From: NORP309 sp964352735
Lineage (GTDB): Bacteria > Pseudomonadota > Gammaproteobacteria > Xanthomonadales > Marinicellaceae
Assembly: GCA_964352735.1 (NCBI GenBank)
Contig: CAYGTC010000005.1
Span: 66,097 to 130,096 of the forward strand
Reading direction: 5' to 3'
Length of the DNA stretch: 64,000 nt
Numbering within the stretch: position 1 is the stretch's first letter; each line of letters begins with the position of its first letter. Shown piece after piece: positions 16,447 through 26,109 of this stretch. A model generated the notes under the pieces. That model was not told the DNA's origin. It did not search any database and saw nothing but the letters and a program-made list of their open reading frames with translations. The position numbers and the translations under genes are program-made.

Positions 16447-18567
16447 TTATTGGAATTTTTTATCTTCTTTTGCATGTTCTAACAATATACTTGCAGGTCT
16501 GAATCTGACACCAAATTGATCATGCAATTTATCTAATTGGTCAAGAATATTTTGTGGTCCTTGATTATTAACATAACTGAAAGGGCCTCCAGTAAACGGT
16601 GGGAACCCCAAACCAAGAATTGCGGCAAGATCACCATCAGCCGCAGAAGAAATAATGCCTTCTTGTAAACACAGCAATGCTTCATTCACCATTGATAAGC
16701 CAATTTGTGTTTGTATGGCAGATTTTTCCAGTGATTTTCTTTCTTCGCCACCAAAATATTTATAGATGCTTGAGTTGACCGTTTTTCTGCCTTTTTTGGG
16801 GTAACTGTAAAAGCCTTTGTGTGATTTTCTACCAAACAGCTTGGCATCAGCCAATTTTTGAACACTATCATCTTCTTCAACACCTCTGTCTTTGAACATG
16901 TCGCCAAGGTTACCACGGGCAATATGTGCTGCAACATCTATGCCAACTTCATCGAGCAGAGCCATCGGCCCAACAGGAAAACCCCAGTCTTTCATTGCAT
17001 TGTCTATGGCTTCAATAGATGCGCCTTGTTTTAATACTTGAATAGCCTCGTGAGTCAAAGCTGAAAGGATTCTTGTGGTATAGAAGCCTGGACCATCTTT
17101 GACTACAACAACAGTTTTGCCTTGATCCAAACCTACATTGGTCGCCATGGCTTGAGCTCTTTTAGAGGTTTTATCCGTGACAATGATTTCTAATAATGGC
17201 ATTTTAGGTACAGGTGAGAAATAATGCATGCCAACGACATTTTCGGGTCGTTTGGCTTTCTCAGCAATGTCAGCAATGGGTAAAGAAGATGTGTTTGTGG
17301 CAAAAATTGTATCTTTCTTGGTGTTTTCTTCTACATCGGCCAGTATTTTTTGCTTTAAGCCGATGTCTTCAAATACGGCTTCAATCACCAAGTCTGAATG
17401 TTTTAAGTCTTCATTATGAATTGTTGTCGTCACATTTGATAGCAGTTTATCACGCTCAACAACCCTCATGGCTTTGCGCTTGACCAAACGGTTAAAGTCA
17501 CTCCAGATTGTTTTCAATGCGCTGGCCAATCCATCCAGATTAATGTCCTTCAAAACCACTGGGTAACCGGCTTTAATTGATACTTCTGTGATGCCTGCAC
17601 CCATAAATCCAGCACCAATCATAGCAATGTGCTTGGCTTGTTCTGATTCTGTGGATGTTTTAAGTTTTTTATTGTCTTGCATGGCAAGAAATAAACCGAT
17701 CAGATTCTTACATGCTTCGGTACCATGTAAATGAGCAAAACCAGCCGATTCGGCTGCTAATCCTGCTGCTAAACCACTGTCCAGGCCAACTTCAACACAA
17801 TCAAGGATTTTTAATGGAGCAGGATAATTACCGCGTGTTTTTTTAGAGACTGTTTCTCTGGCTTTTTTCAATACAAAATTTCTGCCAAAAGGGGTGTTTT
17901 CTAAGGCTTTATCCAGCAGGCTTATTTTACGTGGTTTTCTCTTAACACCAGTACTGGCAAATTTTTTGGCTACTTTAATGGAGGCTTCTAATAAACCTTC
18001 TTTGTGAATGAGTTCATCAACTAAACCAATTTTCTTGGCTTTGAATGGGTAGACGTTTTTACCCGTAAGTAACATGTCCAATGCGTTTCTTAAGCCAACC
18101 AATCTGACACTTCTTTGTGTTCCTCCACCACCTGGCAATAAACCAAGTTTGACTTCAGGTAAACCAAAAACGGTTTTTTTATCAGTACTGGCCATGCGAT
18201 AATGACAGGCCATGGCCAATTCTAAACCACCGCCCAAAGTGGCACCATTGATGGCCGCTATGACTGGTTTTTTGAGGTTAGATAATCTGGTTAATAATAC
18301 ATTCCCACCTCGTGACAATTGTTCTGCTTCATCAGAGGTTTGCATTGCCATGAATTCTTTAATATCGGCGCCTGCAACCCAACAGTCTTTTTTCAAACTA
18401 TACAATACAGCTGCGGCGATTTCATTGTCATTTTCTATGGTGTCAATTAGACCTTCAAAATCATTCAACATGCTTGCTGACAAGACATTAACTGGAGAAT
18501 CTGGTTGATTCAGCGTCACCAAAGCGATATTGTCTCGTTTTTCTATCTTAAAATATGCCATGTTCAT
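16447..18567 (-). CDS. fadJ: Fatty-acid oxidation alpha subunit: enoyl-CoA hydratase / 3-hydroxyacyl-CoA dehydrogenase
   Basis: A 706-residue bifunctional FadJ/FadB-type protein, which hydrates enoyl-CoA and then oxidises 3-hydroxyacyl-CoA with NAD. Residues 1-190 are a crotonase domain with VAGADIKEF, the oxyanion-hole loop GGGLELAMACHYR and PEVKLGLLPGGGGTQR, including the catalytic Glu. Residues about 310-500 are the NAD-binding domain (IAMIGAGFMGAGI) with the catalytic HYFSPV. Two C-terminal 3HCDH domains follow (DGPGFYTTRIL, LGLGFPPFTGGPF). Length fits FadJ (about 710). The start shares one base with the thiolase stop (TAATG); an in-frame ATG at 18561 is an alternative. The thiolase partner is immediately upstream. 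Confidence 0.92.
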   Translation of the reverse strand: MNMAYFKIEKRDNIALVTLNQPDSPVNVLSASMLNDFEGLIDTIENDNEIAAAVLYSLKKDCWVAGADIKEFMAMQTSDEAEQLSRGGNVLLTRLSNLKKPVIAAINGATLGGGLELAMACHYRMASTDKKTVFGLPEVKLGLLPGGGGTQRSVRLVGLRNALDMLLTGKNVYPFKAKKIGLVDELIHKEGLLEASIKVAKKFASTGVKRKPRKISLLDKALENTPFGRNFVLKKARETVSKKTRGNYPAPLKILDCVEVGLDSGLAAGLAAESAGFAHLHGTEACKNLIGLFLAMQDNKKLKTSTESEQAKHIAMIGAGFMGAGITEVSIKAGYPVVLKDINLDGLASALKTIWSDFNRLVKRKAMRVVERDKLLSNVTTTIHNEDLKHSDLVIEAVFEDIGLKQKILADVEENTKKDTIFATNTSSLPIADIAEKAKRPENVVGMHYFSPVPKMPLLEIIVTDKTSKRAQAMATNVGLDQGKTVVVVKDGPGFYTTRILSALTHEAIQVLKQGASIEAIDNAMKDWGFPVGPMALLDEVGIDVAAHIARGNLGDMFKDRGVEEDDSVQKLADAKLFGRKSHKGFYSYPKKGRKTVNSSIYKYFGGEERKSLEKSAIQTQIGLSMVNEALLCLQEGIISSAADGDLAAILGLGFPPFTGGPFSYVNNQGPQNILDQLDKLHDQFGVRFRPASILLEHAKEDKKFQ

Positions 18568-20003
18568 TACTCCTTACTGGTGGTTTTTTTGCTGACTTTT
18601 TTGCTGGTCTTCTTAGTTGTCTTTTTAGTCACTTTTTTAGACGCTTTTTTTGTCACTTTTTTGGCTGTTTTCTTTGCGATTTTTTTGGTGACTTTTTTGC
18701 TATCCTTTTCAGTCTTTAACTTTTTCAAGAGTATGCTACTGCCTTGTCCTCCTGCTGCGCAAGCTGATATCAATGCGTACTGGCCATCACTTTGTATGAG
18801 TCTTCTTGATGCGGAAATCAATAATCTTCCTCCCGTTGCGCCAAATGGGTGACCCAATGATAAAGAGCCACCTTGAGTGTTGATTTTCTCCATAGGAATT
18901 TCACCAAATGCTTCAGTTAAACCCAAAAAATCAACACAAAAATCTTTATCTTGTAAGGCTTTAAGGTTGGCTAAAACCTGACCTGCAAAGGCTTCATGAA
19001 TTTCAAAAACGTCAATGTCATCAATGCTTAAACCTGCTTCATTGAGCAATTTTGGTATGGTAAAAGCGGGTCCAAGTAATAATTCCCCATCTGGATTATG
19101 TGCAGAATAACTGTATCCTTGAATAACCACTTCTGGCGTGTAGCCATTCTTTGTCGCTTCATCGACATCCATTAATAAACAAGCCGATGCGCCATCGGTT
19201 AAGGGTGATGCATTGCCTGCGGTGACTGTGCCATTGGGTTTGATGAAGACAGGTCTCAATCCTGATAGTTTCTGTATGCTTGAGTTTGGGTAAAAAGTGT
19301 TGTCTTGTTTGACTGGTGTGAATGATGGTGCGTTCATCACAGGGGCCACTTCCTGATCAAATTGTCCCTGTTCCCATGCTTGAGCAGCCAATTGATGAGA
19401 ACGCAATGAAAACTCATCTTGCTCAAGTCTTGTCACACCAAATCTAGCTGCTAATCTATCCGCATCTTGCCCCATGGTTTGTCCTGTAGAGAATTCTGCA
19501 ATGGCAGGAGCTACTGGCACCAAATCTTTGAATTTAAATTGTTTGAGTAATGCAAAGTAGTCTTTTAATCCTTTGGCTTTTTGCGCTTTCATGAGCGTTG
19601 CTTTCAAGTTATCTGAAATTCTCACTGGCGCATCTGATGTGGATTCTACTCCACCAGCAACTGCTGTAGTCATTACGCCAGCCTGTATGGCTTCAACTGT
19701 ATTGGTAATGGCTCTATTAGCTGAAATACAGGCTTGAGTTACGGTAAATGCGGGTGTGGATAAATCGTATCCAGCACCGATAAGACTTTCTCTTGCAACA
19801 TTACTGGTGGCTGCATTGTGAATAACGCAGCCCATGGTGACTTGTTGGCATTGTTCTTGTAAGATGGGATTTCTTTTTTTGAGTGCCAACAGTGCTTCTC
19901 TGCCTAAATCATAGGCTTTGAGTTTACTGTAAGGCCCTGGAGATTTAGAAAATGGTGTGCGCACACCATCAATAAATGCCACTTTAGCTTCTTTAAAAAT
20001 CAT
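18567..20003 (-). CDS. fadI: Acetyl-CoA acyltransferase (FadI-type thiolase) with lysine-rich histone H1-like tail
   Basis: A 478-residue thiolase that releases acetyl-CoA in the last step of beta-oxidation. The acyl-accepting Cys is in VTQACISANRAI. The C-terminal catalytic His and Cys are in EIHEAFAGQVLANL, GHPFGATGGR and SACAAGGQGS. The core ends around residue 428. It is followed by a tail of about ten KKxx tetrapeptide repeats (residues 436-475; KKVTKKIAKKTAKKVT and so on), like histone H1 or AlgP tails, which is not a normal part of thiolases. I chose ATG 20003 because GAGAG precedes it and because any upstream start would lie within the promoter. It forms the alpha/beta enzyme complex with FadJ. 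Confidence 0.9.
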   Translation of the reverse strand: MIFKEAKVAFIDGVRTPFSKSPGPYSKLKAYDLGREALLALKKRNPILQEQCQQVTMGCVIHNAATSNVARESLIGAGYDLSTPAFTVTQACISANRAITNTVEAIQAGVMTTAVAGGVESTSDAPVRISDNLKATLMKAQKAKGLKDYFALLKQFKFKDLVPVAPAIAEFSTGQTMGQDADRLAARFGVTRLEQDEFSLRSHQLAAQAWEQGQFDQEVAPVMNAPSFTPVKQDNTFYPNSSIQKLSGLRPVFIKPNGTVTAGNASPLTDGASACLLMDVDEATKNGYTPEVVIQGYSYSAHNPDGELLLGPAFTIPKLLNEAGLSIDDIDVFEIHEAFAGQVLANLKALQDKDFCVDFLGLTEAFGEIPMEKINTQGGSLSLGHPFGATGGRLLISASRRLIQSDGQYALISACAAGGQGSSILLKKLKTEKDSKKVTKKIAKKTAKKVTKKASKKVTKKTTKKTSKKVSKKTTSKE

Positions 20004-20049
20004 GGTTACTCTCGAGTTTATATTATGTACGGTAATGTGTTGATCAGCT

Positions 20050-20078
20050 ATTCTCTCCATACGCATGCGTATTGTCAA
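20050..20078 (-). promoter_or_regulatory. fadI promoter with a perfect palindromic operator in the spacer
   Basis: On the minus strand TTGACA (20078-20073) is a perfect -35 hexamer, followed by a 17-base spacer and GAGAAT (20055-20050, four of six matches) as -10. The spacer contains the perfect 14-bp palindrome ATACGCATGCGTAT (20059-20072), placed where a repressor would block RNA polymerase. The predicted transcript begins near 20043, about 40 bases before the fadI ATG. I infer a fatty-acid-responsive repressor; its identity is unknown. Confidence 0.7.
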
Positions 20079-20470
20079 GTGAAGAAAGTCATAGATCAGT
20101 GATGTAGCAGTAGTATTTTAATACATTTTATACCGCAAATGACAAAGTTGTTGTGATAAAAGTTTCATGAGTGTTGAATTATATGTTCAAATACACCAAA
20201 GCGGTTTTAAATTAAATCACTATTTAATCTGGTGTGGCTCATCAATAATTATTTGTTTTTTAATCGTTGAACTTAATCGATGAATCAGGGACAAAGCTTT
20301 TTGATCACAGGAGATATCAGTATAACTATATGATTAGAAAATGAAGAAAAGCAGCCAGTTTTAAAAAGTTTACAACAAATAACTGGTCGTTTTAAGTATT
20401 TTTTATTGGTTGTCATGGTTATGTTGAGGTCTCTATCTATCATTTCTTAAATGTGGTGTCATAAAAATTA
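20079..20470. other. Intergenic region between fadI and tamA
   Basis: A divergent gap with no gene. It holds an inverted-repeat miniature element at 20311-20433, the fadI promoter just outside its left edge, and presumably the tamA promoter, for which I see no convincing hexamers. Confidence 0.5.
20311..20433. mobile_element. Miniature inverted-repeat element, family B, copy 1
   Basis: The left end GAGATATCAGTATAAC and the right end, read on the other strand, GAGACCTCAACATAAC are inverted repeats. In reverse orientation the whole 123 bases align with the element at 32255-32425, including an internal ACCAG...TTTGTTG...AACTGGC-like hairpin region. No coding capacity and no clear target duplication. 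Confidence 0.6.
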
Positions 20471-22192
20471 ATGAAACAGTACTTTTTAACTGTCATAATT
20501 ATCAGTGCATTTGTATGGAGTTTTTCATGCTCTGCAAAATATAACATCAGCGGTGTTAACGCTGAAATTAAAGAAAATATTCGCTTATTTTTAGGTGCCG
20601 AAAAAATTGATTGTACTGATATAACCAGTACGAATTATGTTAAAAATATTATTGAAAAAATACAAAAAGCAACTCAACCTTTTGGTTATTATCATACCGA
20701 TGTAGAAATCAAGCCTCTTTTCAGCAATGATGAATGTTTATCTGTCGATCTTATTGTTGATACGGGTATACCAATTATAATCAGAGCACTGAATGTAATT
20801 ATTGTGGGTGAAGGGGATTCAAATAATAAATTTAAGAAGATTATTCAAAAATCTCGTTTGGCAAAGAATCAAAGATTACAACACAATCACTATGAAGAGT
20901 TGAAATTAAAATTGAGTGAGTTTGCTGCAGAACATGGGTATTTAAATGCAAAGTTTACTCAAAATACAATTGATGTTTTTCGTGATAAGCATGTAGCTGA
21001 TATTTCTTTACACTTCAATACGGGAGAAAGGTTTCAAGTCGATGCAGTTGACATCGTACAGAAGCCAATATTTTTAGAAACAGATTTTATTCGGCAAATG
21101 ATACATTTGGCTCCAAATGATTATCTTTCCAATGCAAAACTTTATTCGATTCGAAAAAGATTAACTGCTACTGGTTATTTTAATCAAGTTTCGATCCAAG
21201 TAGATGCGCAGAAGCGCAGTGGAAATAAAGTGCCAATCAAGGTGCTGTTAACCCCTGGGGATCGAATTAAATATTCAGTTGGTTTAGGCTTTTCAACAGA
21301 CATTGGACCAAGAATCAGCATGGATTATCAAAACCACAGAATTTCCAATTTTGGTTATCAATTTAATTCTCAATTGAATATATCGGATAATGTTTCTGAT
21401 TTAATAGCTGGAGTAAAAATTCCATCTAAGAGTAAGCCTATTAACAAATGGTCAAATATTGATATAGGATACCGAATTGAAAGAAACAACAGTGTTCATA
21501 GTGACACAGCTAAATTAGGGTTTAGTCAAACTCGTGTACACAACGGCAAATGGCAAAACATCAACTATATAGATTACATCAATGAAAAGTTTGAACTTAC
21601 TGAAAATGTTAATGAATCTAAACTATTGGTTCCTGGAACCAATTGGTCATATACGCAGACTGATGACCCCACTCATCCCAATTATGGAATGAAGGCTCAA
21701 ATAGACTTAAAAGGAAGCAGCAGTGGATTTGTATCAGATTTATCATTTATACAATTGAGTTTTGGGTTTAAAGGAATCATTGGCTTTGGAAATAATCGAA
21801 ACAGGTTTATTGTTAGAACAGATTTAGCCACAACTTATACAAATAATTTTGATCAACTGCCCACAAGTTATCGGTTTTATGCTGGTGGAGACAGATCTTT
21901 GCGTGGTTTTGATTTTCAAGAGCTGGGCCCAAGCATAAATGGTGATGTGATTGGAGGAAAACACTTGGCAACGGCATCTTTCGAACTTGAAAGGCGCATT
22001 AAAGGTCAATGGGCTGGGGCAGTGTTTGTTGATATGGGTAATGCATTTACTGACAGTTTTACATTGGAAAAAAGTTTTGGTTTTGGGCTGCGTTGGTTTT
22101 CACCAATTGGTCCATTCCGTTTTGATGTCGGTTTACCAGCTAATAATGAAAGGGATTTTAAAATACATATCACTCTAGGGCCTGATTTATGA
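20471..22192 (+). CDS. tamA: Autotransporter/translocation assembly outer-membrane protein TamA
   Basis: A 573-residue Omp85-family protein. A signal peptide (FLTVIIISAFVWSFSCSA) is followed by three POTRA-like domains to about residue 255 and a C-terminal 16-strand beta-barrel. Barrel motifs are visible: FYAGGDRSLRGFDFQELGP (the conserved RGF/Y motif of Omp85 loop 6) and a terminal strand GPFRFDVGLP. Length matches TamA (about 577). TamA is the outer-membrane half of the TAM, which helps insert outer-membrane proteins and move phospholipid. The stop overlaps the tamB start (ATGA). Confidence 0.9.
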   Translation: MKQYFLTVIIISAFVWSFSCSAKYNISGVNAEIKENIRLFLGAEKIDCTDITSTNYVKNIIEKIQKATQPFGYYHTDVEIKPLFSNDECLSVDLIVDTGIPIIIRALNVIIVGEGDSNNKFKKIIQKSRLAKNQRLQHNHYEELKLKLSEFAAEHGYLNAKFTQNTIDVFRDKHVADISLHFNTGERFQVDAVDIVQKPIFLETDFIRQMIHLAPNDYLSNAKLYSIRKRLTATGYFNQVSIQVDAQKRSGNKVPIKVLLTPGDRIKYSVGLGFSTDIGPRISMDYQNHRISNFGYQFNSQLNISDNVSDLIAGVKIPSKSKPINKWSNIDIGYRIERNNSVHSDTAKLGFSQTRVHNGKWQNINYIDYINEKFELTENVNESKLLVPGTNWSYTQTDDPTHPNYGMKAQIDLKGSSSGFVSDLSFIQLSFGFKGIIGFGNNRNRFIVRTDLATTYTNNFDQLPTSYRFYAGGDRSLRGFDFQELGPSINGDVIGGKHLATASFELERRIKGQWAGAVFVDMGNAFTDSFTLEKSFGFGLRWFSPIGPFRFDVGLPANNERDFKIHITLGPDL

Positions 22193-25100
22193 TGAAGAAA
22201 GTTGTTAAATACACCTTTATTTCAGCAATTATTATGTCTGTATTGGTTGTGTTTTTTGTCTTGTTTTTACTTTACACAACTACTGGGGCCAGATGGGCTT
22301 TGAGTTTTTTGAGTAATGACCATAGTCCTGAAATTCAATTTTCGGGAATAGAAGGGAATTTAGCCAACGAATTGAAGCTCTCAAGTCTGAAATATAATGA
22401 TGACGCAGTTCATGTTGAAGCCAGAAATATCGTGTACACAATTAGAGAGATTCAATGGTTTGATTTTGGTTTGACTTTAGATTCGATTGGTGTTGATTCA
22501 TTGGTTATAAGCCTTGCTGATGTTGATGAAAATACCATCAATGATGATTATGAGTTTGCAGGTTTGAGCTTGCCTTTTAAATTTAAGGTAGACAGATCTT
22601 TTATAAAGGATATGACCATCAATTACAGTGGAGGTTCTGAACAATTTTATGATTTAAGTTTTTCTATCCATGGAGAAGGTGAATCATTGGTGGTCAATGA
22701 TTTTTCTGTCAAACATGATATTATCGATATTAAATCTGAAGGGAAAATTTTATTGAATGCTGGCTTAAAGTATGAATTTCTAATGAGTTTTAATCTTGAT
22801 GATTTTGGTTTGTCAGGTTCTAGTAAGGTTATTGGTGATTTAAATCAACTGAAATCAACTCATGAGTTACACATGGACGATGAAAAGATTAATGGGGATT
22901 ATCATTTGACAATTGTTGCTGATTTATCAAAAAATGATTTTCCATTTCACAGTACCTTGATTTCAGATCATACCAAATTCAAAGGTCTTGATGCAGAAAT
23001 AGACTCTATAGCAATCAGTGTGTTTGGAGACATGCAAAACTATCAGATCACTGGTTCATCTATTGGGCACTATGTTGGTTTTGAACATTTGATTGAAATC
23101 AATGGTAAAGGGGATGCACAGTCATTGCTATTCGATCAAATATCAATTGTTAACGCAGATAGCGCAATTAATAATACCATGAACATTGATTGGGAGAATG
23201 CTATTACGGTGAGCTCTGATATGGTTTTTACCAATGTAACCCCTGAAGCCTACATCAAGGATTGGAAAGGAGTTATTGAAGGAAATTTGTCTTTTCGTGG
23301 CCAATATTTTAATCAGAATGATTATGAGTTGTCTGTGAATGAAATTGATCTTATTGGTGAATTGAGGGATCAAGATTTTAAATTCATGGGTTCTGTTAAC
23401 GTTAAAAATGATTCAATTGAGGTTCACAAAGGGCATTTAACACTTGATGATAATATAGTGAAATTTGACGGAAAAACTGTTAATGGCAACATCGCTGGAA
23501 ATTTTTATGCTGACATCAGTGATTTAGGTTCAATACATCAGGGCTATGAAGGGAAAATCAATACTGAAATTTCAGTCAAAGGTCAACTTAATAACCCTCG
23601 TGCATACCAAGTGTCTGGATTTGCTAAAGGTCGTGGCATTAAAATGAAGGGCATCAGTGCCGAGAATATTTTCTGGGAAGGACAAGGTCAACTGGACTCA
23701 ATGGTACACTTGTCTTTATCAGGTTCTCAAATAATAATTGCAGATCAGCATTTGGATAAAGTAATGGTCAATCTGTCCGGTTCACTTGATGAACATCTGC
23801 TGGAAGTTGAGTTAAAGAATGAAATGTTAATGAGTTCTCTCAAAGCCAAAGGACAATGGAATCAACAAAATAACAGTTGGTTAGTTCAGGTCAATCAACA
23901 TGACCTACACACATCGAAATTAAACACTCAATGGCAACTGACTAACCGAATCAATATTCAGATTGGCAGTGACTTGAGCAGTTCGAGAGGCTGTTGGGTA
24001 GAAAAATATTCGAATGCACATGCCTGCTTGGATTTTAATAGTCACAATAAATATTCATCTTATCAAGGACATTTAGAACTAAAAGACATCGCACTTGAAC
24101 CATTTGAAAAGTTAATGCCAACTGAATTAAAGGTTGATGGAAGTATTAATGGGTATGCCAGTATTAAAGTTGAAAATCATGATGTGAAAGTTGATGCCAA
24201 TTTAGCGTTATATGATGGTATTTTAAAATATGCCATTGGTAATAAAGAGCAACATATTACCACAATATTAAATGCTCAAATTTTAGCAAAGCATGAGCAT
24301 GATTCATCGTTACTGACAACAGATATAAAACTTGATGATGGGACATACTTTTCAATCAAAAGTGACTTATCTTTAGGAAAAAATGATGAGCTGGAACTCG
24401 ATGGATCCATTAAAGGTGCATTCACAAATTCACGCTATTTATCCTCATTATCAGAGGAAATTAAGGAAATTAGTGGGGAGATGAGTATTGATGGAACAAT
24501 CAAAGGCTCGATCAAACGACCTCTGATTAACTTAAATGCTAAACAAAACGGGTTTGTGATTCTAGAAAGGTTAGGGAGTCAATTGAAAAATTTATCTATC
24601 AGTGTCAACAATAATTATGAAATGGTTGGGCTTGATCACAAGTTTGACTATACAGTATCAGGAGAAACAGATGCCGGCTCTTTAACGTCAAAAGGACAAG
24701 TCTCTTTAGATGAAGATAATAATTGGCAGGTAAAAGGCGCCTTAAATGGAGAAAACTTTCGCTTATTGACATTACCTGAAATCCAATTGCAAGTGTCTCC
24801 TGAATTAGATTTTATCTTTAAAGATGACAAAGTAATGATTACCGGAGATGTTAATATTCCTTATGGTGCTGTGAAAATCCAGACACTACCAGAGTCAGCT
24901 GTTGTTGTATCGCCAGATGTGGTGATACACAGTGAAAGCTATGAAGAAAATTTAAATGGTGGTGAAATCTCTGTATTATTTGATATCAATACTCATTTGG
25001 AAAACCCCATTGAATTGAACGCGGTTGGGTTAAATACGCAATTAACGGGTAACCTTAGAGTCAGTAATATTCAAAACGCATCAATCAATGGTTATGGAAA

Positions 25101-25680
25101 ATTGCAATTGCACAATGGTAAATATCAAATTTATGGTCAGACGCTCGATATTTTTAAAGGGGAATTGATATTTGATGGTCTGATCTCCAACCCCAGCATT
25201 GATATAATAGCTCACAGAAAATCAATTTCAGAGAATGTGTTGGCAGGAGTTGAACTGGGTGGAACCATTAATACATTACAATCTGAACTCTATTCAGAGC
25301 CACTATTACCCGATTTAGAAATACTTTCATACATTCTCACAGGAAGAGGGTTAAACCAGGAAAGTAAATTGAATTCTGAGCGATTAATTCAAGCTGCTTT
25401 ACTTTTGGGTTTAAAAAAATCAAGCCCAATTTTTTCACAAATCCAGTCAACCCTCGGTATTGATGTTTTGGCAATTAAAGAAGGGACAACGACACAAGAA
25501 AGCGTCATTGAGGCGGGTAAGAAAATCAATGAAGACATTTATATTGGGTATAACCATGGACTGTTTAATAGAATTGGTTTCTGGATATTAAGGTATCAAT
25601 TGAATAAATCATTAAGGCTGGAAACATCACAAGGAGAAAACCAAAGTATTGACTTGATTTATGTGCGCAAAAAGAAATAA
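22189..25680 (+). CDS. tamB: Translocation and assembly module inner-membrane protein TamB
   Basis: A 1163-residue AsmA-like protein. It has an N-terminal membrane anchor (residues about 8-31), a long periplasm-spanning beta-rich region, and the conserved C-terminal DUF490/TamB domain. That domain includes YGKLQLHNGKYQIYGQTLDIFKGEL and the end region DLEILSYILTGRGLNQ and KINEDIYIGYNHGLFNRIG. It partners TamA and is translationally coupled to it by an ATGA overlap. It is somewhat shorter than the E. coli protein (about 1259) but the ends are complete. TamB-type proteins are now linked to anterograde phospholipid transport. Confidence 0.9.
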   Translation: MMKKVVKYTFISAIIMSVLVVFFVLFLLYTTTGARWALSFLSNDHSPEIQFSGIEGNLANELKLSSLKYNDDAVHVEARNIVYTIREIQWFDFGLTLDSIGVDSLVISLADVDENTINDDYEFAGLSLPFKFKVDRSFIKDMTINYSGGSEQFYDLSFSIHGEGESLVVNDFSVKHDIIDIKSEGKILLNAGLKYEFLMSFNLDDFGLSGSSKVIGDLNQLKSTHELHMDDEKINGDYHLTIVADLSKNDFPFHSTLISDHTKFKGLDAEIDSIAISVFGDMQNYQITGSSIGHYVGFEHLIEINGKGDAQSLLFDQISIVNADSAINNTMNIDWENAITVSSDMVFTNVTPEAYIKDWKGVIEGNLSFRGQYFNQNDYELSVNEIDLIGELRDQDFKFMGSVNVKNDSIEVHKGHLTLDDNIVKFDGKTVNGNIAGNFYADISDLGSIHQGYEGKINTEISVKGQLNNPRAYQVSGFAKGRGIKMKGISAENIFWEGQGQLDSMVHLSLSGSQIIIADQHLDKVMVNLSGSLDEHLLEVELKNEMLMSSLKAKGQWNQQNNSWLVQVNQHDLHTSKLNTQWQLTNRINIQIGSDLSSSRGCWVEKYSNAHACLDFNSHNKYSSYQGHLELKDIALEPFEKLMPTELKVDGSINGYASIKVENHDVKVDANLALYDGILKYAIGNKEQHITTILNAQILAKHEHDSSLLTTDIKLDDGTYFSIKSDLSLGKNDELELDGSIKGAFTNSRYLSSLSEEIKEISGEMSIDGTIKGSIKRPLINLNAKQNGFVILERLGSQLKNLSISVNNNYEMVGLDHKFDYTVSGETDAGSLTSKGQVSLDEDNNWQVKGALNGENFRLLTLPEIQLQVSPELDFIFKDDKVMITGDVNIPYGAVKIQTLPESAVVVSPDVVIHSESYEENLNGGEISVLFDINTHLENPIELNAVGLNTQLTGNLRVSNIQNASINGYGKLQLHNGKYQIYGQTLDIFKGELIFDGLISNPSIDIIAHRKSISENVLAGVELGGTINTLQSELYSEPLLPDLEILSYILTGRGLNQESKLNSERLIQAALLLGLKKSSPIFSQIQSTLGIDVLAIKEGTTTQESVIEAGKKINEDIYIGYNHGLFNRIGFWILRYQLNKSLRLETSQGENQSIDLIYVRKKK

Positions 25681-25718
25681 GACCATTGCAACAGTTGAAA
25701 TGAGAGACACTATTGGTT

Positions 25719-25757
25719 AGTTTGATAAATCCGAACCATAAATCAAACTGACTTTTT
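25719..25757 (+). terminator. Probable terminator of tamAB
   Basis: The arms AGTTTGAT and ATCAAACT are separated by 15 bases and followed one base later by ACTTTTTCT. The hairpin lies about 40 bases after the tamB stop. The large loop weakens it. Confidence 0.5.
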
Positions 25758-25890
25758 CTCTATAATTTATATGGTTTTTAAGCCTATTTGAGATTTAAAT
25801 ATAAACTCATTTTACCCAGTATTTCTCAATAAAATTGGTTGGATTATTTAGCAGGATTAATAAAGATTACGTCTAAACTGTACATTACAA

Positions 25891-26008
25891 GCAAGGATAT
25901 TTTATCAAAACGGTAAAAAAGTTGATTTAATCCATGAAAAACATGGGGTTATACGATTTTTTTGTAAAAGTATATTCTGAAGCTGAATGGTTTATGAAAT
26001 ATTGGGGC
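25891..26008. mobile_element. TA-flanked miniature inverted-repeat element, copy 2
   Basis: The ends GCAAGGATATTTTATCAAAA and, on the other strand, GCCCCAATATTTCATAAA are inverted repeats. The right end is flanked by TA. The whole 118 bases align with the first 120 bases of the element at 10293-10569 (shared CGGTAAAAAA, ATACGATTTTT, CTGAATGGTTT). It has no coding capacity. Confidence 0.6.
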
Positions 26009-26081
26009 TAGTATATTAGAAATAATTATTGTGTAAGTGGTGATGAATTGAAATGGGTTTCACACTAAAGATAGTAAAAAT

Positions 26082-26109
26082 AAAAAAAGCCCACTCATTA
26101 CAAGTGGGC
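26082..26109 (-). terminator. Leftward rho-independent terminator without an upstream gene
   Basis: The perfect 7-bp stem GCCCACT/AGTGGGC with a 7-base loop is followed, on the minus strand only, by a run of seven T. On the plus strand no T-run follows. There is no minus-strand gene to the right, since the next gene, at 26557, reads rightward. It probably ends a non-coding transcript. Confidence 0.7.

Noticed and set aside
18505..18852. A plus-strand frame rich in Phe, Leu and Val that looks like a membrane protein
   Set aside because: It is the antisense reading of the AAA/AAG lysine repeats at the end of the thiolase gene, which automatically gives TTT/CTT codons.
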